Shown here: positions 16,594 through 26,239 of the stretch, one piece after another
Position numbering within the stretch: position 1 is the stretch's first letter
How the letters are laid out: each line of letters begins with the position of its first letter
From: an archaeon
GTDB lineage: Archaea; B1Sed10-29; JAJSAI01
Assembly (NCBI GenBank): GCA_024274695.1
Contig: JAJSAI010000031.1
Location: 1 to 47,496, forward strand
Length of the DNA stretch: 47,496 bases
Direction of reading: 5' to 3'
Position numbers and translations under genes: made by a program
The notes under the pieces: generated by a model
Told to the model about the DNA's origin: nothing
Databases searched by the model: none
What the model saw: only the letters and a program-made list of their open reading frames with translations

Positions 16594-16645
16594 GCCGTAA
16601 TATATGGAATAACCCTTTTATAATGTTTCGCGTTAATATTTGTGG
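16594..16645. promoter_or_regulatory. shared bidirectional TATA element
   Basis: One TTTTATAAT (16616-16624, with palindromic core TTATAA) is the only good TATA candidate for both divergent genes. Its centre is about 27 bp from the GTG at 16593 on the minus strand and about 25 bp from the ATG at 16646 on the plus strand. Both transcripts would start at or beside the start codon. Confidence 0.55.
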
Positions 16646-17950
16646 ATGGCTATGAAGATATCAGTGGTGGGCACAGGGTATGTGGGTGCAGTCACTGGTG
16701 CTACTTTCGCTGAGGTGTGTGGCCACAGCGTGCTTTTTGTTGATGTGATAAAAGACAAAGTGGATAAGATTCGTTCTGGAAAAGCTCCATTTTATGAGCC
16801 TGGTCTGGACGAACTTCTTTCCAAAAACAGGGACAAGTTACATGCTACTACTGACTTCTCTGAAGTAAGAGATTCTGACGCAATCTTTTTGTGTGTTGGG
16901 ACACCTCCTAGCCCAGATGGTTCGGTTGATTTATCCCAGGTTTTTTCTGCGGTAGGTTGCATTCTTCCGTATATTCAGGATGGAAAGTTCAGAGTGATTG
17001 TCACCAAGAGCACTGTGCCTCCTACAACTGGAGAAAAAGTAATAAAAAGGTTGGAGCAAAAGGGTTTAGTTCTTGGGAGAGATTTTGGTTACGCGTCTAA
17101 TCCTGAGTTTCTTAGAGAGGGAAATGCTGTCCATGATAGTCTGCATCCTGATAGAATAGTTGTAGGATGTGCTGATAAAAAGACCGAAGATGTGATGAAA
17201 AAAATATACTCTTCTTTTCAGTGTACCAAGATCTTTACTGACGTGAGAACGGCGGAGATGATAAAGTACACTGCAAACGCTTTACTTGCAACAAAAATTT
17301 CATTTGCTAATGAAATAGCGCGTTTATGCAGTCGTTTAGGTGTGGATGTGTATCATGTGATGGATGCGGTAGCTTTAGATCATAGGGTAAATAGAGAATT
17401 CCTTAATGCAGGACTGGGGTTCGGAGGAAGTTGTTTCCCAAAGGATGTTAAAGGCTTGATTTCTTTGTTTGAAAATATGAATATACCCACAAACTTGCTT
17501 TCCAGTGTGTTGGACGTTAACGAGTCACAGCCTCTTTTTGGGATAAATATCCTGAAGGAATCACTCGGAGGCTTGTCCAGGAGAACGGTTGGTGTGATTG
17601 GGTTGTCCTTCAAGGAGAACACTGATGATGTAAGAGAGACCCGTGCCTACCCGCTCATAAAAGGGATTTTATCAGAAGGTGCGAGAGTTGTAGTATATGA
17701 TCCTCTTGCAAGCGAGAACTTCGTTAACGAGTATCCCGATGTTGGTCAGAAGATAGTGCTGGCTAAATCCTTAAGAGACGCAATTGACTCTTCTGATGCA
17801 ATAGTAATACACACAGCCTGGGATGAGGTTAAAAGATTATCCCCGAACAGTTTCAAAGAGGGACAGGTTATTCTTGACGGCCGGAGAGCTCTGGACGTGG
17901 AGAAATTTAAAAATTCTGATAAGGTAACATACGTAGGGATAGGTTGGTAA
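16646..17950 (+). CDS. ugd: UDP-glucose 6-dehydrogenase
   Basis: Rossmann start MKISVVGTGYVGAVTG, KAPFYEPGLDELL, the CVGTPPSPDGSVD segment, and the active-site cysteine in FGGSCFPKDVKGL. Length is typical (about 434 residues). It oxidises UDP-glucose to UDP-glucuronate with two NAD+. First gene of a four-gene plus-strand operon whose later members use UDP-glucuronate. The start could be ATG 16646 or 16652; the TATA distance favours 16646. Confidence 0.93.
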   Translation: MAMKISVVGTGYVGAVTGATFAEVCGHSVLFVDVIKDKVDKIRSGKAPFYEPGLDELLSKNRDKLHATTDFSEVRDSDAIFLCVGTPPSPDGSVDLSQVFSAVGCILPYIQDGKFRVIVTKSTVPPTTGEKVIKRLEQKGLVLGRDFGYASNPEFLREGNAVHDSLHPDRIVVGCADKKTEDVMKKIYSSFQCTKIFTDVRTAEMIKYTANALLATKISFANEIARLCSRLGVDVYHVMDAVALDHRVNREFLNAGLGFGGSCFPKDVKGLISLFENMNIPTNLLSSVLDVNESQPLFGINILKESLGGLSRRTVGVIGLSFKENTDDVRETRAYPLIKGILSEGARVVVYDPLASENFVNEYPDVGQKIVLAKSLRDAIDSSDAIVIHTAWDEVKRLSPNSFKEGQVILDGRRALDVEKFKNSDKVTYVGIGW

Positions 17951-17963
17951 GCTGGCGAAGGAT

Positions 17964-18923
17964 ATGAAAGTGCTTGTTACAGGAGCAGCAGGGTTTATCG
18001 GCAGTCACTTGACCGAAGCTTTGATACAGAGAGGTCATGACGTAGTTGGAGTGGACTGCTTTGATGAGTTTTTGTACCCGGCAGAATTCAAGCGCAGGAA
18101 CCTTTCAGAAGTCGAGAAAGCCACTGGTGCTAGCCCTAAGAGAATCCGGGAGAACATCCTTTCGCCCAAGATCAAAGACATACTAGATGAAGGATCTTTT
18201 GACATCATTGTGCACCTTGCTGCCCGCGCTGGAGTCAGAGCATCTTTAAAGGATCCGCTGTCATATTCCGATTACAACATAAAAGGGACAATAAACTTGT
18301 TGGAAGCAGCGGTCCATTCAGGTGTTAAGCACTTTGTTTTTGGTTCATCTTCCTCTGTTTATGGGGCCACGCGACAGATCCCATTTTCTGAAAATGATCC
18401 CGTAGATAAACCACTCTCAGTGTACGCTGCGTCAAAGAGGTCAGGAGAATTAGTGTGCCACGCATATCATAGGATATATGGCTTGAGCGTGAACTGTCTT
18501 AGATTTTTCACGGTTTATGGTCCAAGGCAGCGGCCGGATATGGCCATTCATAAGTTCACTCAGGCAATAGATCGGGGTATGCCAATAACCATTTATGGGG
18601 ATGGGACTTCAAAGAGAGATTACACCTATGTGACGGACATAGTGCAGGGCATTCTTGGTGCTATGAAGTATCGTAACAGGTTTGACGTTTTTAACCTCGG
18701 GAACTCACGGACTGTAGAACTTAAATATTTAATATTTCTTCTTGAGAGAGAGCTGGGCAAAAATGCTAATGTTAAGTATGAGGAGTGGCCTGAGACAGAT
18801 CCTCTAGTCACATGTGCAGACATTTCTAAGGCTCGTCGACTCCTCGGTTATGATCCGCAGATAAGTATTGAGGAAGGTGTTCATAATTTTGTAAAATGGT
18901 ATAAGGACGTGAGGAGGGTATGA
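17964..18923 (+). CDS. NAD-dependent sugar epimerase, UDP-glucuronate 4-epimerase-like
   Basis: 319 residues. NAD motif GAAGFIGSHL, GSSSSVYGATRQIPFSE, a Tyr-x3-Lys catalytic pair in YAASKRSGE, and the substrate loop FTVYGPRQRPDMAIHKF, a signature seen in CapI-type UDP-glucuronate 4-epimerases. Given ugd upstream, it most likely makes UDP-galacturonate. It overlaps the next gene by 4 nt (ATGA). A UDP-glucose 4-epimerase is the alternative. Confidence 0.87.
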   Translation: MKVLVTGAAGFIGSHLTEALIQRGHDVVGVDCFDEFLYPAEFKRRNLSEVEKATGASPKRIRENILSPKIKDILDEGSFDIIVHLAARAGVRASLKDPLSYSDYNIKGTINLLEAAVHSGVKHFVFGSSSSVYGATRQIPFSENDPVDKPLSVYAASKRSGELVCHAYHRIYGLSVNCLRFFTVYGPRQRPDMAIHKFTQAIDRGMPITIYGDGTSKRDYTYVTDIVQGILGAMKYRNRFDVFNLGNSRTVELKYLIFLLERELGKNANVKYEEWPETDPLVTCADISKARRLLGYDPQISIEEGVHNFVKWYKDVRRV

Positions 18924-19693
18924 AAGCAATAATCCTGGCAGCTGGCAAGGGCACGCGACTTCGGCCATTGACCTATGCTGTTCCGAAACCTTTACTTCCT
19001 GTCGGTGGACTGCCGATAATAGATTATGTGATAGAGAACCTTCAGACCTCTCCTAGAATAGATGAGGTATATATTGCAGTGAATGGGTCAGAACATATAG
19101 GAAAGACAATAATTGAACATTTCGAGTCTTACAAAAAATACGAGCCTGAAGAATTCAAGAAGAAGTACCATGTGGAAATCAAGGTAATCGATGTCAAAGG
19201 ATGGGAGACCGGTGGGGATCTTAAAATAGCAGCATACGAGGCAGGCATAGATAACGATTTTGTAGTGTGCTTTGGAGACAATCTTACACGCATAAACCTG
19301 GGACGTATGATTTCCGTTCACGAACAAACAGGTAAAAAACTAACCGTAGCTCTTTTTCCCGTTCCTTTAGACGAGACCCACAGGATGGGTATAGCCAAAC
19401 TAAACGATTCTGGGGAGGTTACTTATTTTGTTGAAAAACCAAAGGAATATCCTGGTTCCAACCTCGCGAATGCAGGATATTACATAATGAGTCCAGAAGT
19501 ATTAGACCTAATTCCCTTTGGTAAGTGTAAATTTGAAGTATCAGTTATACCTGAGCTAGTCAGTCAAGGCGAGGTACACGGACACCTGTTTAATCCGCCT
19601 TACTGGTACGATATAGGTACACTGAAGAGTTATATTGAGGCGAATAGACTTATGCTTGAAGAAAGGGGGGGTATAATTTCTCCGCCAGAGTAG
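18920..19693 (+). CDS. sugar-1-phosphate nucleotidyltransferase
   Basis: 257 residues. N-terminal nucleotidyltransferase signature ILAAGKGTRLRPLTYAVPKPLLP, metal-binding FGDNLTR, and VEKPKEYPGSNLANAGYY. It belongs to the RmlA/GalU-like group and joins a sugar-1-phosphate to UTP or dTTP. In this operon it probably supplies UDP-glucose (or dTDP-glucose) to Ugd. It lacks the C-terminal beta-helix of GlmU-type enzymes. Confidence 0.9.
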   Translation: MKAIILAAGKGTRLRPLTYAVPKPLLPVGGLPIIDYVIENLQTSPRIDEVYIAVNGSEHIGKTIIEHFESYKKYEPEEFKKKYHVEIKVIDVKGWETGGDLKIAAYEAGIDNDFVVCFGDNLTRINLGRMISVHEQTGKKLTVALFPVPLDETHRMGIAKLNDSGEVTYFVEKPKEYPGSNLANAGYYIMSPEVLDLIPFGKCKFEVSVIPELVSQGEVHGHLFNPPYWYDIGTLKSYIEANRLMLEERGGIISPPE

Positions 19694-19705
19694 GAGGGAG
19701 AGTAA

Positions 19706-20650
19706 ATGGAGAGGGTGCTTGTAGCAGGAGGAGCGGGGTTCATAGGTTCCCATCTATGTGGTGAACTTATCTCAAGAGGATACAAAGTAGTGTGTGTTGA
19801 TAATCTTATAACTGGAGATCTGCGAAATATTTCTCATCTAAAAAAGCATGAGAACTTTGAGTTCATAAAAGCTGACATTACCCATCCTTCCGAGGTATTA
19901 TCAGAAAGTAACGTAGACTACGTGTTCCACCTCGCGAGTCCCGCCAGTCCAGTAGATTATCAAGAGCATCCTTTCGAGACGGCCATGAGCAACTCTAGCG
20001 GGACCCTAAACCTGCTTGAACTAGCTTTGGAATCAGAGGCCCGATTCCTTTTTGCCTCAACCTCTGAGGTGTATGGTGATCCTCTTGTGCATCCTCAAAA
20101 AGAAGAGTACTGGGGCAACGTGAATCCAGTGGGCCCAAGAAGCTGCTACGATGAGAGCAAGCGATTCGGGGAGATGATTTCAATGCTCTACCACAGAAAG
20201 TATGGCGTGGACGTCAGAATAGCCCGTATATTTAACACTTACGGACCGCGCATGCGCAGGAATGACGGCAGGGTTATCCCAAATTTTATAACACAGGCTC
20301 TGGCGAACCAGCCAATAACAGTCTATGGGGATGGCACGCAGACAAGGAGCTTCTGTTATGTTTCGGACATGGTTGAGGGACTTATTAGGCTAATGTTTGC
20401 CGATAATGCTGCGGGGAAGATCGTGAATCTTGGAAACCCTGACGAGCGCAGAGTTGTTGATGTAGCAAGGCTAGTACGCGAAATTGTTGGAAGCAGATCA
20501 GAAATAGTATATTTTCCTCTTCCTAAAGATGATCCCAAGGTTCGCAAGCCAGACATATCAAAAGCAAAGACTCTACTCTCATGGGGTCCTAAAGTATGTT
20601 TTGAGGAGGGGCTGACTAATACTATTAATTTTTTCAAGCAAAACGAATAG
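19706..20650 (+). CDS. uxs: UDP-glucuronate decarboxylase (UDP-xylose synthase)
   Basis: 314 residues. GGAGFIGSHL, HLASPASPVDYQEHP, STSEVYGDP, the diagnostic stretch YWGNVNPVGPRSCYDESKR containing the catalytic Tyr-x3-Lys, and RIFNTYGPRMRRNDGRV. These match UXS-type decarboxylases, which convert UDP-glucuronate to UDP-xylose. Start ATG 19706, 12 nt after the preceding stop and after GGAGGGAG. Its stop is 1 nt from the convergent acyltransferase stop. Confidence 0.92.
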   Translation: MERVLVAGGAGFIGSHLCGELISRGYKVVCVDNLITGDLRNISHLKKHENFEFIKADITHPSEVLSESNVDYVFHLASPASPVDYQEHPFETAMSNSSGTLNLLELALESEARFLFASTSEVYGDPLVHPQKEEYWGNVNPVGPRSCYDESKRFGEMISMLYHRKYGVDVRIARIFNTYGPRMRRNDGRVIPNFITQALANQPITVYGDGTQTRSFCYVSDMVEGLIRLMFADNAAGKIVNLGNPDERRVVDVARLVREIVGSRSEIVYFPLPKDDPKVRKPDISKAKTLLSWGPKVCFEEGLTNTINFFKQNE

Positions 20651-20651
20651 A

Positions 20652-21125
20652 TTATATTTTCCGTATATGTTTAGCTGGAACCCCCCCATAAAACGAGTCG
20701 GGTTCAACATCGGATATAACAGTAGAATTTGCTCCTATAACAGCGTTTTCTCCTATGGTCACTCCTGGAGAGATAATAACTCCTGATGCTATCCAGGCGT
20801 TCTTTTTAATAAGAACAGGCTTTTTTATGTGTTTTTTTGTTTTAAAATCTAGTGCACCAGTGTGAATTTGTGAGTAAGGTGATATATGGACGCCCTCTTC
20901 TATTATTATCCTGTCTCTTGCGTTGATGAACACGCCTTGGTTAAGTCTACAATTCTTGCCTATTTTAATATTTTTTGGGTCTCCTACCACAAAGATTTTT
21001 CCATAAAATTTTACGGAGGGATGTATCTCCGCGCCTTGAATTCTCAGGAGAGTTCCTTGCATCTGCCAAATTCTTAGTCTAATCTTTTTGATTACTGAAA
21101 ATATTATAGACGACAACACCACCAT
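20652..21125 (-). CDS. hexapeptide-repeat acyltransferase
   Basis: 157 residues with left-handed beta-helix turns (IKIGKNCRLNQGVFI, IIIEEGVHISPYSQIHTG, VIISPGVTIGENAVIGANS) and the WbbJ-like ending VEPDSFYGGVPAKHI. Likely acetylates a sugar residue. Last gene of the long minus-strand glycan run; it overlaps the FkbM gene by 22 nt. Confidence 0.87.
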   Translation of the reverse strand: MVVLSSIIFSVIKKIRLRIWQMQGTLLRIQGAEIHPSVKFYGKIFVVGDPKNIKIGKNCRLNQGVFINARDRIIIEEGVHISPYSQIHTGALDFKTKKHIKKPVLIKKNAWIASGVIISPGVTIGENAVIGANSTVISDVEPDSFYGGVPAKHIRKI

Positions 21126-21907
21126 AGTGCTTTATCTCCTTTCTTTTGTATGGGATTACTTTCCATTACTTTAAAACCTCTATTTTCTAAGAGTTGTTTT
21201 AATATTTTTACTTTAAAGTTTCCGAAATTATGTACTTCCATAACAATATGCTTAATCAAGGGCCAATTTTCATCGTGTAAAGAGGAGAGGACATCATATT
21301 CAGCCCCCTCACAATCAATCTTTAAGAAATCTATTTTGTTAATGTTGTTATCGGAAATGACATCATTTAACGTTATTGTTTTAACTTTTATTTTGTCTGC
21401 AAGAGACTTGTCTGGTCTTGTTATAATAGAGTGAGACACTGAGGAGGTATATCTATAAAAGACGATGCTTCCTTTTTTCTTCCATATTGCATAGTTTTTC
21501 GCTTTTACTAGTTTAGATAAATTCTTGTTCACTTTTAAATGATCAAGTAAGTGTTCGAAATTTGAAGGATCAGGTTCAAAGGAGAAAACTTTTGATCCTT
21601 TGCTTGCAGCTAATAAGGTGAATAAACCGATGTGCGCACCGATATCTATGACAATGTCCGTTTTTTTAGGAGTAGTGTATTTGAAGTAGTTCTTTTGAGT
21701 AAATATGTTGTCAAACTCTCCTATTTCTGTAGGATATTGAGCGAGTGAGAATAATAACGTGAGTTCAGGCTTTTTGACTGAAGTGAGATAATAACTTCTG
21801 TTATTTACAGAGACTAGGTACGTTTTCATGATATTGGCACTAGCCCTGAATTTGAAGAAATCAGTTCCAAACTCTCGTATTATTTTTAATGCTTTTTTTA
21901 CGTTCAT
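21104..21907 (-). CDS. FkbM-family methyltransferase
   Basis: 267 residues. SAM-binding motif I VIDIGAHIGLFTLLAA, an acidic motif II FSFEPDPSNFEHL, and the family's IDFLKIDCEGAEYDVL. FkbM enzymes O-methylate sugars and other hydroxyls, so a methylated sugar in the surface glycan is likely. It overlaps the glycosyltransferase upstream by 4 nt. Confidence 0.9.
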   Translation of the reverse strand: MNVKKALKIIREFGTDFFKFRASANIMKTYLVSVNNRSYYLTSVKKPELTLLFSLAQYPTEIGEFDNIFTQKNYFKYTTPKKTDIVIDIGAHIGLFTLLAASKGSKVFSFEPDPSNFEHLLDHLKVNKNLSKLVKAKNYAIWKKKGSIVFYRYTSSVSHSIITRPDKSLADKIKVKTITLNDVISDNNINKIDFLKIDCEGAEYDVLSSLHDENWPLIKHIVMEVHNFGNFKVKILKQLLENRGFKVMESNPIQKKGDKALWWCCRL

Positions 21908-23034
21908 GTATCCTCCCTCATTTTGTTGATTATTTTAAGAAGTTGCCTTGCACGGGCATTATATGAAAACTTTTCTGCCTTTTTTAAGCACGTTCCTTTT
22001 CTCTCCTTCGACATGTTCCTGTATGCTTGAATAATTTTTTTTGCCAGATCTTCAGGGTCATCCGGATTAAAAAAGGTCACCTCCTTTTCTGTGACTATTT
22101 CTCTTATCGGAGGTAAATCGCTTGCTACTATAGCTTTTCCGGATGCTAGGTACTCAAATAATTTCAAAGGGCTGGAGTATTTTTGAGAGAACTCGCTCTT
22201 ACCGGAGCTGGGTAAGACCAGTACATCCATTCCTACCATCTTTTTTGGTACATGATTATGGCTTATGTTACCCATTAAGTGCACTCTCTCGGAAAGTTCT
22301 TTTGGGATGCGTATTCTTCCAATTGTTTTGCCGAACAGGAACAGGTGAAATTTTTTCGGGAGAAATCTCATGCTTTCTATTAGGGTGTTGACTCCTTTCC
22401 ATTTGTATTCTCCTGATGTGGCTATTTTTCCGAAGTACCCTACCCTCACAATACCGTCTTTCTTTTTCAAGGGTCTGACCTGCTGGTAATCTTCCAAATC
22501 CACCGCGTCTGGGATTACTCTGATCCTTTTAGGGTCTCCTCCAATTGAAATTAGTTCCTTTTTTGTCTCTCTAGTGATAGGCGCCAGGAGAACATTCTCT
22601 GATTTCAGGAGCCTGAGTAGTGCAGCCCTCCTGAGGCCTTTTTTTGGGATTTCATGCACCTCAAACAGAACACAAGAGTTCGGCAGTAGTACCGAGGCTA
22701 CCAGCGCGAGAGGTTCTGATGATCTACAGATTATTGCATCCGGTTTCTTTCTTAGCGCGAGGATCATGGAAGCGAAAATGAACAAGATTCTGTTGATAGC
22801 AAAGAATATCGCCCTGTTTTTTTCCTTGAGTGGGATGTACACCGCGTATACATTGTTTATATATTCCTTATCCAAAAATTGCGAAAGCCGTTTTTTGTAT
22901 TCCTTTGAATGTGTTTTGAGCACTACAGTAATGTTCCTTTCTGTTTTGAACAGGTATTTTATTGTTTTAAGCGCTTGAATTATATTTGCAGAATTGCTTT
23001 CTATGTTTAGTGGAGCGATATAAAAAGTTTTCAT
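21904..23034 (-). CDS. GT4-family glycosyltransferase
   Basis: 376 residues with a GT-B fold. The C-terminal nucleotide-sugar site contains DVLVLPSSGKSEFSQKYSSPLKLFEYLASGKAIVASD, with the conserved Glu and glycine-rich end. The N-terminal domain is divergent. It transfers a sugar from a nucleotide donor to the growing lipid-linked glycan; donor unknown. It lies 5 nt from the double glycosyltransferase upstream. Confidence 0.88.
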   Translation of the reverse strand: MKTFYIAPLNIESNSANIIQALKTIKYLFKTERNITVVLKTHSKEYKKRLSQFLDKEYINNVYAVYIPLKEKNRAIFFAINRILFIFASMILALRKKPDAIICRSSEPLALVASVLLPNSCVLFEVHEIPKKGLRRAALLRLLKSENVLLAPITRETKKELISIGGDPKRIRVIPDAVDLEDYQQVRPLKKKDGIVRVGYFGKIATSGEYKWKGVNTLIESMRFLPKKFHLFLFGKTIGRIRIPKELSERVHLMGNISHNHVPKKMVGMDVLVLPSSGKSEFSQKYSSPLKLFEYLASGKAIVASDLPPIREIVTEKEVTFFNPDDPEDLAKKIIQAYRNMSKERKGTCLKKAEKFSYNARARQLLKIINKMREDT

Positions 23035-23039
23035 AATTT

Positions 23040-25154
23040 TTATTCCTCCAACATAATTTTTGATATCTTTTTTATTAACGAAAAAACACTGTGCTGAATT
23101 ATAATGGTACTTCTTAGTTTTTTTCCAATTCTTTCTGCTTCTTCTTTATTTTTTAAAAAGAATTCTATCTTGTTCCATACTTCTCGAGGATTGTCAATGT
23201 AACATTTCTCTATTAATTCCTTTTCTTTAAGGATTTTTTTATAAGTGACTAACGTTGACAATACTGGCCGCTCACAAGCCATAGCTTCTAAAATAGTCTT
23301 GTCTAAACTATGTGTTTTTTTTGAAAAATTAATGACTAATATTGAGTTGTTATACTCATCACACATACAATTATAACTTATTGGTCCTTTAAAAACAACT
23401 GAAAGATTTTTTCTTGAAGAAATTTGATTTAATCTTTCATAATATTTTTGGTTGAGTATAGGTCCTGCAAAAGTTACCGTTACTGGAGCGTTTTTAGGTA
23501 AATATTCTAAGAATTCTTTTTGTCTTTTTAAGGGGGAGTATCTTCCAGGGAAAAATATTCTTTCTTTTTTTAAGGAAGTGATTGATTTTTTCTTTTTAAA
23601 TTTTTGTGTGTTAATCCCGTGGCCCACGACAATAATTTTAGAGGATTTTAAATGAATGCTTTCTGAGGTCGGAGTAAATATATTTTGAACTACCTTTTCT
23701 GCCAACCTTAGGGGGAGGGGTGTGGCCCCGTGAGCGTACCATAGGAATAAGGGAGATTTGTGCAGTTTTGCAGGGACTGCTGCGACTAGTGCGTATTCTG
23801 GGCACATGTGCGCGAAGAAGATTGTCTTATTGTTTTTTTGACATATTTTCAGAGCAGTGTTCAGGAGATGCAAGGCTTTGGATACTCTTCCCTTACCCCT
23901 TATTTCATGTACTATGACGTTCTCGGGGAGATCAACTTTTCCGAGATTTAGTGTTATCACATGGACTTTTTCGAAATACTTTGAAAATTCTTTTATCCAA
24001 TCGATGAAGAATGCAAGTACTGGATCGTTCTTATCAACTGCCTGTGTTATTATTACCAGTTGATGTGTATTCTTTTTTGATTGGGCATGATAGAATTCCA
24101 TAAGTTCTTCTAGGGGACTCTTGTTGTGTTCGAGCAGGTCTTTTCGAGCCTTCAGCATTTTTTGATGATATTTCATTATGCTATTAGGCCTTGTGGCCAT
24201 ATTTTCTATTACTTTTGCCAGTTCCTTTTCGTTGTTGACCAGTTCTCCTATTCCATAGGATTCTACAAGTTTTTGAGCAAGTCCTGTTGGTGTAGAGATT
24301 ACTGGTAAGCAGCTTAGCACTGCTTCTGCCACAGACAACCCGTAGCTCTCGTGCAGTGATGTTTGAACGTAGAGGTCTGAAGAGTTATATTCCTTGCAAA
24401 GTTTGTCGTGAGGGACGTATCCTTTAAACTCAACGATTTCTTTTATTCCTTTATTCTCAGCCATCCTTTCTAATTTGTGTCTAAGGGTGCCGTCACCAAT
24501 GATTTTCACTTTAATCTTTGAGCGTGCTTCGTCAGAAAGAAGGGAGACTGCGTTGAGCAGCATTTCTATATTCTTTTCTTTTTCAAGTCTCGCCACAGTT
24601 ATTAGATTCAGATGCCTCCGGTTTTCCTTTTTCGCGCACCTGAATTTCCCTGTGACGAACACAGGGATTACTTTTATCTTATCCTTGGGCAGCCCATATT
24701 TTAGTAACTCGGATTTTATTTTTTCGCTGACTACTCTGACAGCATCAGCTCTTCTTAAAGTAATGATGCCAATCGCATGAAGTATTCTATTTACGAACGG
24801 TCTCTGGTTTATCCATTTCCTATTGTTTATGAACTCCCCATGAACTTGCACGATCAGCGGGACCTTGTATGTTTTTGAGAGGATGACGCCTATGATTCCT
24901 GATAGGAAAGGATCTGCGACAGTGAGAACCACTCTCCTCTCTTTTTTCAAGATGGTGCTGCCCTTCAGGATTCCGGAAATGACAAACTTGAACGAATTTG
25001 AGCCCAGCCCGCACACTTCGATGTTTTTTACTTTCTTGTTTTTGTCAGCATTATTCAAAATGTATATCTTCCTGAAGTACTTCCTGTATTCTAGGGTTCT
25101 GTCTCTTGCAGGATTACCCTTGTCCATTATCCGAGGATCCCTTCCGATCATCAC
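23040..25154 (-). CDS. two-domain (tandem GT4) glycosyltransferase fusion
   Basis: 704 residues, twice the normal size. Residues 1 to about 365 form one GT-B enzyme (LITVARLEKEKNIEMLL, SLHESYGLSVAEAVL, PVISTPTGLAQKL). From about 375 a second begins (HQLVIITQAVDKNDPVLAF) with its own donor region (IFFPGRYSPLKRQKEFLEYL, ...KTILEAMACERPVLST). Each half lacks nothing obvious, so the protein probably adds two sugars in turn. There is no stop or frameshift between the halves. The start overlaps the preceding gene by 4 nt. Confidence 0.9.
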   Translation of the reverse strand: MMIGRDPRIMDKGNPARDRTLEYRKYFRKIYILNNADKNKKVKNIEVCGLGSNSFKFVISGILKGSTILKKERRVVLTVADPFLSGIIGVILSKTYKVPLIVQVHGEFINNRKWINQRPFVNRILHAIGIITLRRADAVRVVSEKIKSELLKYGLPKDKIKVIPVFVTGKFRCAKKENRRHLNLITVARLEKEKNIEMLLNAVSLLSDEARSKIKVKIIGDGTLRHKLERMAENKGIKEIVEFKGYVPHDKLCKEYNSSDLYVQTSLHESYGLSVAEAVLSCLPVISTPTGLAQKLVESYGIGELVNNEKELAKVIENMATRPNSIMKYHQKMLKARKDLLEHNKSPLEELMEFYHAQSKKNTHQLVIITQAVDKNDPVLAFFIDWIKEFSKYFEKVHVITLNLGKVDLPENVIVHEIRGKGRVSKALHLLNTALKICQKNNKTIFFAHMCPEYALVAAVPAKLHKSPLFLWYAHGATPLPLRLAEKVVQNIFTPTSESIHLKSSKIIVVGHGINTQKFKKKKSITSLKKERIFFPGRYSPLKRQKEFLEYLPKNAPVTVTFAGPILNQKYYERLNQISSRKNLSVVFKGPISYNCMCDEYNNSILVINFSKKTHSLDKTILEAMACERPVLSTLVTYKKILKEKELIEKCYIDNPREVWNKIEFFLKNKEEAERIGKKLRSTIIIQHSVFSLIKKISKIMLEE

Positions 25155-26239
25155 GAGAGTAACTTCTCTAGGTCTTCTAGATGTTTTTTCCAGGAAAACA
25201 CCTCCTTTGCTTTCTCTGATATTTTTTTGTAGTCTTCTTTCTTTCTTGTCACGAGTTTAATTTTTTCCAACAGCTCTTGCTCATTCCTGCAGAGGTACAC
25301 CCCAATCCCCTTCATTCTGTCATATATTTCTTTGTGAGGGGGTATGTTTGAAAGTATTACAGGGGTTCCAAGATAGAGAGATTCTAAAACTACTTTAGGC
25401 AGGCCCTCATGTTGTGAGTACAATACTAATGCTTTCGAGCGTGCTATTAATTCCAGTACCTCAGACTGGTTTTTTCTCCCGAGGAAGACTATCCTCTTAT
25501 CTTTTCCAGAAAGTGCTTTCAGGTTTTCTTCTTCAGGTCCTGATCCTACAATCAAGTAATTAATGTCAGGAATACCCTTTTTGACTGCGATTATTCTGTC
25601 AACCCTCTTTAAAGGAATAAGTCTGCAAACAGTTATTATTTGTTTTCGCCTAGATCTATTTTTTATTGGGGGGATTATTGAAAAATTGTAGATGACTTTT
25701 ACTTTATTGTTTGGAATGTGGTACATTTTTGTTAAATACTCTTTCATAAATTTGCTGCATGTGTATACTCGGTCATATCCTCTTACTACAATTGACTGTA
25801 ACAGAAGTATGTGCTTGTTTGTTTTACGGTGTAAGAATTCTGTGAGATTATATTCTATCTTTTTTTCTCTTCTTGCTTTTTCCCATGCTATGTCTCCCAC
25901 GAAACGCAGTACTATCTTTACTCCGAAAATCTTTGCTGGAACTATTGCAGGCAGGCTAGATGATAATGGGTCTAGGGAGAGTATTACATTTGGTTTGAAT
26001 GATTTTATCTGTCTTATGATCTCTACAAATAGCTTTGCTATTCTTAGTATAAAGTTCTTTTCATGGATTATAATCACGTTATTATCAGCTTTCTTTCCAT
26101 TCAACGCGATTATCCTAACGTGATGCCCTCTCTTTTCTAGTAATGGAACTATTTCTTTTGTGTATGTTGCAGGCCCGCCTATTTCAGGGGGGTATATGGG
26201 GGTTATGAGCAGAACTTTGAGGTTGTCCTTCTTAGTCAT
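25151..26239 (-). CDS. GT4-family glycosyltransferase
   Basis: 362 residues. N-terminal ITPIYPPEIGGPATYTKEI (acceptor domain with the GG loop), then ICRLIPLKRVDRII-type and VGSGPEEENLKAL motifs, and the EX7E-like YSQHEGLPKVVLESLYLGTPVI. Cytoplasmic or membrane-associated assembly enzyme. It overlaps its neighbours by 4 and 8 nt. Confidence 0.9.
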   Translation of the reverse strand: MTKKDNLKVLLITPIYPPEIGGPATYTKEIVPLLEKRGHHVRIIALNGKKADNNVIIIHEKNFILRIAKLFVEIIRQIKSFKPNVILSLDPLSSSLPAIVPAKIFGVKIVLRFVGDIAWEKARREKKIEYNLTEFLHRKTNKHILLLQSIVVRGYDRVYTCSKFMKEYLTKMYHIPNNKVKVIYNFSIIPPIKNRSRRKQIITVCRLIPLKRVDRIIAVKKGIPDINYLIVGSGPEEENLKALSGKDKRIVFLGRKNQSEVLELIARSKALVLYSQHEGLPKVVLESLYLGTPVILSNIPPHKEIYDRMKGIGVYLCRNEQELLEKIKLVTRKKEDYKKISEKAKEVFSWKKHLEDLEKLLS

